Origin: an uncultured Ruminococcus sp. | Lineage (GTDB): Bacteria; Bacillota; Clostridia; Oscillospirales; Acutalibacteraceae | NCBI GenBank assembly: GCA_946414115.1 | Contig: CAMKNF010000127.1 | Span: forward strand, 1-5,638 | Direction of reading: 5' to 3' | Length of the DNA stretch: 5,638 nucleotides | Notes under the pieces: model-generated | The model's database searches: none | What the model was told of the DNA's origin: nothing | The model's input: the letters and a program-made list of their open reading frames with translations, nothing else | Position numbers and translations under genes: made by a program | Shown: one piece after another, positions 1 through 5,010 of the stretch | Position numbering within the stretch: position 1 is the first letter of the stretch | Layout of the letters: every line of letters begins with the position of its first letter

Positions 1-2
1 AG

Positions 3-143
3 AACAACAGCAGGAATACAGCGAACAGTAATCAGCAAAAATTGGATTCGACTGCGAAAAAGGAACCGAAACAACGATATAGAGAAAAGGGAGGTAAAAG
101 CACATTGCTGTTTAGACTTAAACAGCGTACAGACATTGTTTAA
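3..143 (+). CDS. Possible 3' end of an unrecognised upstream gene (partial)
   Basis: This frame is open from the left edge for 46 codons and stops at TAA 141-143. The peptide is hydrophilic: an Asn/Ser/Gln-rich stretch followed by a Lys/Arg-rich tail containing REKGGKS and ending RLKQRTDIV. That composition suits the disordered C-terminal tail of a larger protein, but I recognise no family. A second frame is also open from the edge to 207 and a third stops at 29-31, so the choice of frame is uncertain. I preferred this frame because it ends before the promoter-like sequence of the next gene and its residues look like a tail rather than random translation. No terminator hairpin follows it. Confidence 0.35.
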   Translation, partial: NNSRNTANSNQQKLDSTAKKEPKQRYREKGGKSTLLFRLKQRTDIV

Positions 144-151
144 ACTTGGAT

Positions 152-181
152 ATGGAAAATTTTCTGAATATATGATACAAT
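152..181 (+). promoter_or_regulatory. Predicted promoter of the sensor operon (extended -10)
   Basis: TGATACAAT at 173-181 fits an extended -10 element (TGn followed by TACAAT, 176-181). The -35 is weak: ATGGAA at 152-157, 18 bp upstream, matches TTGACA at 4 of 6 positions. The expected transcription start is near 188, about 60 nt upstream of the first gene. A 10-bp palindrome, GAAAATTTTC (155-164), lies between the two elements; it may be chance in AT-rich DNA. This promoter placement argues against the ATG at 185 being a translation start. Confidence 0.45.
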
Positions 182-247
182 TTAATGTATATAAAATTTG
201 CAAGTAAATGGATATTTCTTTTTATCAGGGAAAGAGAGGTGAGATAT

Positions 248-1891
248 ATGACAAAATCCATTAATAGGAATAAAAATACCGCAATAATTGTTGTGTTGTT
301 GATTGTTTGCGCTGTCGTTTTCCGCATTTTAGGAAATAACGGTATTTATCCTATAACTCTCGGAATGTTACGCACTTTTATCTATATCGGTCTGTATATC
401 GGGTGGGGTATTTCCGTCAGTAAGCGGATTGTTCAGGCACAGGTGCGCCGTAATCTGGTTGCTGTAGCTTTACTTAATGTTTTTTGGTTTGTCATAAGGT
501 CAATGAAATATTATTTTGTATATGATCCCGCTTTGTCAAGACAGCTATGGTATTGGTACTATTTTCCGATGCTTTTCATTCCGCTTTTTTCCGTATTTGT
601 TTCAATGTCACTGGGTAAGCCGGAAAATTACCGTCTGCCAAAATGGACATCGCTTTTATATATTCCTACCGTGCTTTGCTTTCTTTTGGTAGTGACAAAC
701 GATTTCCATCAGCTTGTTTTTGATTTTCCTGCCGGAGAAGTATGGTCAGACAAGAATTACGACTATGTTTTCGGATACTTTCCTGTAATTGGTTGGGAAA
801 TCATCTGCTCCTTGACATCATTTACTATTATGGTAATCAAATGCCGATTATCTCAAAGGAAAAAATATCTGCCGCTTAGTTTGCTTTGCATATGCATTGT
901 ATATGCTATTATCTATGCAAGCGGTGCCGAGTGGATGCGAATTATCGGCGGAGATCTTACTGCGGTTCAGTGCCTTATGTTTACGGCAATACTGGAAAGC
1001 TGTATCCAATGCGGTCTGATACAGACAAATACGGGATATGATTCACTGTTTGAAGCCGGAACCTTCAAAGCGCAGATTTCCGATACCGACTATAATATCC
1101 GATACACTTCTGCCAATTCACCACAGCTTTCGGAAAATGTTATGCGGTCGGCAGAAAACGGAGCTGTCAGCCTTGATAAAAATACCGTACTTAAAAGCAA
1201 TCCAATCGAAGGCGGTCATGTTCTTTGGCTGGAGGATATTTCAGATATAGCCGCTTTGCTCAAAGAGCTTGAGGAAAATAAAGAGACGATTGCAGAAAGC
1301 AATCTTCTTGAGCAGGAAAACTATCGTACAAAGCTTAAAATAAATACCCTACAGGAAAAGAACCGTCTGTATGATCTTTTGCAGGTTCAGACTGCGCACC
1401 AGATTGATTTGCTTGACAGTCTTTTTGCTCAGTACAATACGGAAACAAATTATGAAAAGCGCCGCAGTCTGCTTGCAAAAATTGCAGTAATAGGCGCTTA
1501 CATAAAACGCAGGGGCAACTTAATGTTTATCGGCGAGAAATCAGCAACAACCGATACGGCGGAACTGTCGCTGTGCCTTGAAGAATCCTTTGCAAATCTT
1601 GAGCTTATGGGCGTAGAGTGCGCTATTGATATTCCCGGTAACAATAAGATTGATACAACGGATGCCATTCGTGTGTATGACTTTTTTGAATCAGTGACGG
1701 AAGCCGCCATAGATGATATGCGTTCAGTCTGGCTGAAAGCCCGCAGTCTTAAAGATTCTGTCGTCTTTCATCTGGAAGTGGAGTGCGAAAGTCTGCTTGA
1801 TGATTTTTCCGAGCTTGCAGAAAGCAGTCATTTTGAGTACGGCATATGGCGTTTTACGCTCCGAGCAAAAAAGGCAGGTGACCGGTCGTGA
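248..1891 (+). CDS. 7TM sensor protein with degenerate histidine-kinase module (probable pseudokinase)
   Basis: This 547-aa membrane protein starts at ATG 248, preceded by AGAGGTGAG at good spacing; an in-frame ATG at 185 lacks a ribosome binding site and lies upstream of the predicted transcript start. Hydrophobic segments fall near residues 12-29, 36-56, 69-86, 104-121, 135-151, 177-198 and 206-224. The loop motif TNDFHQLVF (150-158) is characteristic of the seven-TM N-terminal region of some Firmicutes histidine kinases (HisKA_7TM type). Residues 251-335, with SCIQCGLIQTNTGYDSLF and HVLWLEDISDI, look like the linker and PAS-like segment that follows. A coiled coil spans about 336-375. At the place where a HisKA_3-like H box would sit the sequence is NRLYDLL, with Tyr at 375. 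The C-terminal part (435-540) keeps the length of an ATPase domain but has ESVTEAAIDD instead of an N box and no DxGxG or GxxN motif. It probably senses and regulates rather than phosphorylates. It overlaps the next gene by 4 bp. Family is fairly sure; ligand is unknown. Confidence 0.88.
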   Translation: MTKSINRNKNTAIIVVLLIVCAVVFRILGNNGIYPITLGMLRTFIYIGLYIGWGISVSKRIVQAQVRRNLVAVALLNVFWFVIRSMKYYFVYDPALSRQLWYWYYFPMLFIPLFSVFVSMSLGKPENYRLPKWTSLLYIPTVLCFLLVVTNDFHQLVFDFPAGEVWSDKNYDYVFGYFPVIGWEIICSLTSFTIMVIKCRLSQRKKYLPLSLLCICIVYAIIYASGAEWMRIIGGDLTAVQCLMFTAILESCIQCGLIQTNTGYDSLFEAGTFKAQISDTDYNIRYTSANSPQLSENVMRSAENGAVSLDKNTVLKSNPIEGGHVLWLEDISDIAALLKELEENKETIAESNLLEQENYRTKLKINTLQEKNRLYDLLQVQTAHQIDLLDSLFAQYNTETNYEKRRSLLAKIAVIGAYIKRRGNLMFIGEKSATTDTAELSLCLEESFANLELMGVECAIDIPGNNKIDTTDAIRVYDFFESVTEAAIDDMRSVWLKARSLKDSVVFHLEVECESLLDDFSELAESSHFEYGIWRFTLRAKKAGDRS

Positions 1892-2970
1892 CTACCTTTT
1901 ATCAGGCGTCGTCAGCAGAGCAATCCTTGCTTCTGGTTTGTCTTTTCTTTTTGCTGATTGTAAATTTGTTTTATTTAATTGTTTCTCGTTACAGATTTCA
2001 AAGTAAATGTAACAGATATCTAAATGTCGGTCTTTTCCTGATTCTGTTTGCACTGATATCAATATTGGGAGAAGCGTTGATGAAAATTAATATACAACAG
2101 CCGTACGAAATCCTGCTGCCGTTGCCGATGTGGCTGCTGTGGTGCATTGTCGGAGTATCAAGTGTACTACTGATTTGTGAAGCTGTGGTCGAATATCGTC
2201 AAAGAGGCAAAAATCTCAGCCACAGTTTTGTCAAGCAGGCAATAGATACTCTTCCTGACGGAATTTGTTATTTTGCTCCGTCAGGTGCTGTCAAACTGTG
2301 CAATCTTCAAATGCATCGCCTGTTTCGCAGTCTGGCGCAAAGCGATATGCAGTCATTCAAAGAATTACAGGAAGCTTTGGAGGAGTGCGATACAAAAAGC
2401 GGTATTATCAGGCTCTCCGATGTCAGACAAACTTATCTTTTCCCGAACGGAAAGGCATGGCGTTATTCTCAGACAGATATAACTGCTTGTGACGGCGTTG
2501 TCTATACAGAGGTCATATTTTCCGATGTGACAGAGCTTTATGAAAAGAATCTGAAACTAAAGGAGCAGACCATACAGCTCGAAAAAATATCACGTGATTT
2601 AAAGGTTCTTTCGGACAATGTTTCAACTATGACTAAGGAAAAGGAGTTACTGGCGGCTAAAACAAGATTGCATGACCGTATGAGCGCAGGGATAATTGCA
2701 ATGATGCGTCAGATTTTGAAGCAGGAGCAGACTACGGAAGAAACCGCTGACGCAGTAAGTCTGTTTCAAAAAGCAGTAAGCGCAATTAAAAATGATAATG
2801 AATATCCATTGGAACGTGGCGAGCTTGCAGAATTTATGCGTGACGCCGATACAATCGGTGTAAAAGTAGAGCTTAACGGAGAATTGCCGCAACAGCAAGA
2901 GCAGCACAGGGTGTTTTTGATGCCTTACAAACAGCGTTCGTCATGCCGATGCAACAATTCTCAAAATTGA
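1888..2970 (+). CDS. PAS-containing sensor histidine kinase, frameshifted before its ATPase domain
   Basis: The start is GTG 1888, overlapping the previous stop (GTGA) and preceded by AGGTG at 1876-1880. As it stands the frame gives 360 aa. Three hydrophobic segments lie near residues 14-32, 45-65 and 79-97, followed by a PAS-like domain at about 114-218 (TLPDGICYF near its start, VIFSDVTELYEKN at its end) and a coiled coil at about 218-258. The H box TRLHDRM carries the probable phosphoacceptor H262 (codon 2671-2673). The last ~16 residues, after QHRVF, are basic and unlike any kinase. The proper continuation, ALTNSVRHADAT-like N box and glycine-rich motifs, is encoded in the +1 frame from about 2924 to 3169. 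The intact gene would encode about 426-427 aa, normal for such kinases. It is either a recent loss-of-function mutation, a sequencing or assembly error, or much less likely programmed frameshifting. Its expected partner is the response regulator just downstream. Confidence 0.85.
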   Translation: MTTFYQASSAEQSLLLVCLFFLLIVNLFYLIVSRYRFQSKCNRYLNVGLFLILFALISILGEALMKINIQQPYEILLPLPMWLLWCIVGVSSVLLICEAVVEYRQRGKNLSHSFVKQAIDTLPDGICYFAPSGAVKLCNLQMHRLFRSLAQSDMQSFKELQEALEECDTKSGIIRLSDVRQTYLFPNGKAWRYSQTDITACDGVVYTEVIFSDVTELYEKNLKLKEQTIQLEKISRDLKVLSDNVSTMTKEKELLAAKTRLHDRMSAGIIAMMRQILKQEQTTEETADAVSLFQKAVSAIKNDNEYPLERGELAEFMRDADTIGVKVELNGELPQQQEQHRVFLMPYKQRSSCRCNNSQN

Positions 2971-3169
2971 TATACAGGAAGATGACAATTGCTTTTCAAT
3001 ACGAATCACAAACAACGGAGAACCTCCCGAAAGTAAAGTAATGCCCAAAGGCGGACTGCTGAATCTTTACAACCATATTACTAATCTGGGAGGCACTATG
3101 GAAATACAGTCAAATCCTGTCTTTGCACTGACAGTGACCGTACCGAAATCAAAGGAGGGAACAGAATGA
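2921..3169 (+). pseudogene. Displaced HATPase_c portion of the frameshifted kinase
   Basis: Frame 2 is open from just after TGA 2918-2920 to TGA 3167-3169 and has no good start codon or ribosome binding site at its beginning. It encodes LTNSVRHADAT (N box, Asn codon 2930-2932), then ITNNGEPP in the G1-box position, KGGLLNLYNHITNLGG in the G2 position, and a closing FALTVTVPK strand. That order is the ATP-binding domain of HisKA_3/HATPase_c kinases. It completes the gene beginning at 1888. Its stop overlaps the response-regulator start as ATGA (3166-3169), the usual translational-coupling arrangement, so the ancestral gene ran to this stop. If the shift is real, the fragment would not be made as a separate protein unless translation restarts internally; an in-frame ATG at 3041 lies too late to save the N box. 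Confidence 0.82.
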
Positions 3170-3804
3170 AGCAGGTGCTAATCGTAGAGGATCAGCGTAT
3201 GCCACGTGAAAATATGGAGCGGATAATCTCTGACAGCACAAGCTATGAGCTTGCCGCAAGCATAAGTAGTGCAGAGCTTGCCGTTATAAAATGTCAGCGA
3301 CAGCATATCGACCTTGTCCTGATGGATGTATGCACAACAGGCAGTAAGGACGGAATTGACGCCGCCGCAGAAATCAAAAAGCAGTTTCCGAGCATAAAAA
3401 TTATTATCGTGACATCTATGGTCGAGGTAGGCTATCTCGACCGTGCCAAAGCCGCAGGAGCAGACAGCTTCTGGTACAAGGATGTAAGCCGTGAAACGCT
3501 GATTGACGTGATTGACCGTACAATGTCGGGAGAACATATTTTCCCCGATAAATCACCTGTTGTACAATTAGGTCACGCCAGCAGCGCCGAGTTTACGGCA
3601 AAGGAAATAGAAGTGCTTCGACTTGTATGCGACGGACTGGAATACAGCGAGATTGCAGAGAAGCTGTGTGTATCCGTCAATACGGTAAAAACGCACGTTT
3701 CGCATATTCTGCAAAGAACAGGCTATTCGAACAAAACACGTCTTGCTATTGCTGTTACCAACAAAAAATTCATTATTCCAAGCATTCCCGAGGATAATGA
3801 ATAA
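3166..3804 (+). CDS. NarL/LuxR-family two-component response regulator
   Basis: This 212-aa DNA-binding response regulator starts at ATG 3166, with a strong AAAGGAGGG site at about 3151-3159 and a 4-bp overlap with the kinase stop. The receiver domain (1-125) has the acidic pair E8-D9, phosphoacceptor D54 in LVLMDVC, T83 in IVTSM and K105 in FWYKD, so it should be phosphorylatable. The LuxR/GerE helix-turn-helix occupies about 142-205: FTAKEIEVLRLVCDG opens it, and the recognition helix is within VSVNTVKTHVSHIL. Both domains look complete and the length is typical. Its position places it as partner of the kinase at 1888. I infer that it binds the palindrome at 3874-3891 and activates the lipoprotein operon, because LuxR-type dimers bind inverted repeats and that site has activator-like spacing. 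The specific regulon and signal are unknown. Confidence 0.95.
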   Translation: MKQVLIVEDQRMPRENMERIISDSTSYELAASISSAELAVIKCQRQHIDLVLMDVCTTGSKDGIDAAAEIKKQFPSIKIIIVTSMVEVGYLDRAKAAGADSFWYKDVSRETLIDVIDRTMSGEHIFPDKSPVVQLGHASSAEFTAKEIEVLRLVCDGLEYSEIAEKLCVSVNTVKTHVSHILQRTGYSNKTRLAIAVTNKKFIIPSIPEDNE

Positions 3805-3822
3805 CTTATACTTATACTAAAA

Positions 3823-3857
3823 CCCCGAGTTTTTAATAAATTCGGGGATATTTTTTT
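3823..3857 (+). terminator. Rho-independent terminator after the response regulator
   Basis: CCCCGAGTTT (3823-3832) pairs with AAATTCGGGG (3838-3847), giving a 10-bp stem with one G-T pair and a 5-nt loop, followed by TATTTTTTT (3849-3857). It starts 19 bases after the response-regulator stop and separates the sensor operon from the lipoprotein operon. Confidence 0.9.
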
Positions 3858-3873
3858 GGAAAAATTATGAAAA

Positions 3874-3891
3874 ATCACCCATATGGGTGAT
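3874..3891. promoter_or_regulatory. Perfect 18-bp palindromic operator, probable activator site
   Basis: ATCACCCATATGGGTGAT is a perfect inverted repeat with no spacer. It is followed by mixed sequence rather than a T run, so it is not a terminator. Its centre lies about 42 bp upstream of the start point predicted from the TATAAT box at 3913-3918, and its right arm reaches to where the -35 should be. That matches a class II activator site. The adjacent LuxR-type response regulator is the obvious candidate ligand (inference). I saw no second full copy in the window. Confidence 0.7.
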
Positions 3892-3918
3892 GTGCAATCC
3901 AAAAGTTGCCTGTATAAT
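3891..3918 (+). promoter_or_regulatory. Predicted activator-dependent promoter of the lipoprotein operon
   Basis: A perfect TATAAT lies at 3913-3918. The best -35 at 16-17 bp spacing (TGTGCA, 3891-3896) matches TTGACA at only 3 of 6 positions and abuts the palindrome. A consensus -10 with no -35 next to a dyad suggests low basal activity that needs a bound activator. The predicted start is near 3925. Confidence 0.65.
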
Positions 3919-3924
3919 AAAAGT

Positions 3925-4084
3925 GACAAATCAATATAACAGGAGGTGCTTCAGAGAGGAGAGTCATTGCATATATGTATATGACTCGGATTTAAGAACA
4001 TAATCTCGCTCAGGGAACAACCGCAGAAACGACCTATAAGGTCAAAATCAGATTAAAAATATTTAACTTAACGGAGGTATTCAA
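3925..4084 (+). promoter_or_regulatory. Long 5' leader with inverted repeats before the lipoprotein gene
   Basis: About 160 nt of probable untranslated RNA separates the predicted start from the lipoprotein ATG. It contains an AGGAGGTG sequence (3941-3948) that serves no evident gene, a 7-bp inverted repeat GAGTCAT/ATGACTC (3961-3967 and 3981-3987) and a short hairpin GACCT-ATA-AGGTC (4031-4043). It ends with the real ribosome binding site GGAGGT (about 4074-4079). I do not recognise any known riboswitch class. Candidate tiny ORFs here are 13 codons or fewer (for example MYMTRI from ATG 3975). The region could be a structured regulatory leader or simply a long 5' UTR. Confidence 0.4.
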
Positions 4085-4477
4085 ATGAAAAAGTTTCTGA
4101 TTTTAATGATAAGCATAGTGATGGTATTTTCATTAGCCGCATGCGGCGGCAGCTCGGAAAGCAGCAATGCCTACAATCTCGATATGAAGTCCACAGAGGC
4201 GCAGCCTATGAGTACTGAAAGAGCAAGTGCTGAAGTACTCAGAGAAACTGCTCAAACCTACTTCGGCGGCTTGAACTACTTTGAAGGCAGTGAACAGGAA
4301 AACCTGACATACAATGATGTTAAGGAGCACATCGGAGTAGACGCGTCAGAGTACCGCTATGACGATACCCAGCAGGCTGAGCTTTATATTTGGTATGTTG
4401 ACGGCGATGACAAAGCTTCGCTGAATGTATGGTTTGTTGACGGCAAGCTGAATGCCTGCGGAGCCATAAACATATAA
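4085..4477 (+). CDS. Small lipoprotein with BamE/BLIP-like C-terminal domain
   Basis: This 130-aa protein starts at ATG 4085 with GGAGGT five bases upstream. A type II signal peptide has KK at positions 2-3, a hydrophobic core (4-16) and the lipobox LAAC with lipidation Cys20, so the mature protein is anchored on the outer face of the membrane. A Gly/Ser/Asn-rich tether (21-45) follows. The folded part (about 48-128) includes NLTYNDVKEHIGVDASEY, then two strand-like pieces, AELYIWYVDGDD and ASLNVWFVDGKLNACG. The pattern of T-Y-x-D-V-x-x-x-I-G followed by Y-x-W and V-x-F-x-D-G-K resembles the SmpA/BamE or BLIP-like fold of small Gram-positive lipoproteins; this is from memory of the pattern, not a search. 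It is the first gene behind the predicted activated promoter and may be an envelope sensor accessory or an output of the system. No enzymatic residues are evident. Confidence 0.9.
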   Translation: MKKFLILMISIVMVFSLAACGGSSESSNAYNLDMKSTEAQPMSTERASAEVLRETAQTYFGGLNYFEGSEQENLTYNDVKEHIGVDASEYRYDDTQQAELYIWYVDGDDKASLNVWFVDGKLNACGAINI

Positions 4478-4503
4478 TTTAAACTACAACAATATATTAT
4501 TTG

Positions 4504-4528
4504 GAGGCTTGCTTCGGCAAGCCTCTTT
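4504..4528 (+). terminator. UUCG-loop hairpin after the lipoprotein gene, probably a partial terminator
   Basis: GAGGCTTGC (4504-4512) and GCAAGCCTC (4517-4525) form a perfect 9-bp stem closed by a C(TTCG)G tetraloop, one of the most stable loops. Only TTT follows before CC, so termination is likely incomplete. No convincing promoter lies between it and the next gene, which suggests readthrough with higher expression of the lipoprotein. It may also stabilise the 3' end of the lipoprotein mRNA. Confidence 0.75.
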
Positions 4529-4574
4529 CCGAAATTATTATAAGATTTGAATAAATTAAGAGGGAGGTGGTTTA

Positions 4575-4958
4575 ATGAAGAGAGTCGTTGTAGATATGCA
4601 AAACGCCTTGTTTGCTGACGCCATAGCAACTGCTTTGCGGAATTTTGATTTGGATTTTGAGGTTTTTCCGAGTGAAAGTCCCGACAAAACAGCGGATATG
4701 TGCGCCGATACACAAGCGAATGTTCTGATTATGGAGGTCACAGCCTGCACACCGTGGAAAATTGAAGAGCGAATGAAAATCCGTGACAAAGTAAAATCAT
4801 ATTGTCCCGATTGTAAAATCGTTTTAGTGGTAGATGAAAATACCGAGAAAAAATTAGCAGATAAGGTTCGCCGAGCGAAAAAAGACGGACTTATTGATAA
4901 TTTCCTTTACGGTTCGGTATCTGCTACGTATCTGTCGGCGGTTATTGATACTCTCTGA
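4575..4958 (+). CDS. Stand-alone receiver-like protein lacking the phosphoacceptor Asp (pseudo-receiver)
   Basis: This 127-aa soluble protein starts at ATG 4575 with a strong GGGAGGTGG upstream. It has the alternating strand/helix pattern of a response-regulator receiver: MKRVVVDMQN as strand 1, a helix over about 11-24, VLIMEV as strand 3, KIVLVVDEN as strand 4, NFLYGSVS as strand 5, and a C-terminal helix ending the protein. Aligned with the response regulator at 3166, E54 takes the place of phosphoacceptor D54. Only D7 remains of the strand-1 acidic pair, the conserved Thr after strand 4 is replaced (VVDEN), and Tyr112 stands about where the conserved Lys should be. There is no output domain. 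It is therefore probably not phosphorylated; Glu may mimic a constitutively active state. Being in the operon predicted to be activated by the regulator, it could act as a feedback decoy or adaptor for the kinase or regulator (inference). The receiver-fold assignment comes from pattern only. Confidence 0.82.
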   Translation: MKRVVVDMQNALFADAIATALRNFDLDFEVFPSESPDKTADMCADTQANVLIMEVTACTPWKIEERMKIRDKVKSYCPDCKIVLVVDENTEKKLADKVRRAKKDGLIDNFLYGSVSATYLSAVIDTL

Positions 4959-5010
4959 TAAAACAGAGAAGAACACAGAAACATAAATAATACTTTTGAG
5001 GTGAATTTTT

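Noticed and set aside
85..143. Strong AAAAGGGAGGT followed by TTG 105, as a small gene
   Set aside because: It would encode only 12 residues (MLFRLKQRTDIV) in the same frame as the partial upstream ORF; no family support.
185..247. Upstream in-frame ATG that would add 21 residues to the 7TM sensor
   Set aside because: No ribosome binding site precedes it, it lies upstream of the start point predicted from the extended -10 at 173-181, and ATG 248 has a well-spaced AGAGGTGAG.
2911..2935. Programmed ribosomal frameshifting in the kinase
   Set aside because: There is a short T5 run but no X-XXY-YYZ heptamer in the right frame and no evident downstream stimulatory hairpin; TGA 2918-2920 in the target frame also means the shift would have to occur after the T run.
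3178..3537. 119-codon open frame on the - strand inside the response regulator
   Set aside because: It lies wholly within a clearly conserved + strand gene and its peptide is Cys/His-rich without domain logic, as expected of an antisense shadow.
3874..3891. Palindrome as a second transcription terminator
   Set aside because: No T tract follows and the dyad has no loop spacer; a good terminator already sits 17 bases upstream.
3975..3995. Leader peptide MYMTRI
   Set aside because: Six codons with no run of a regulatory amino acid and no terminator/antiterminator pair following; insufficient to call.
4384..4713. 109-codon - strand frame spanning the lipoprotein end and the pseudo-receiver start
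   Set aside because: It crosses two well-supported + strand genes and the hairpin between them; the peptide has no recognisable features.
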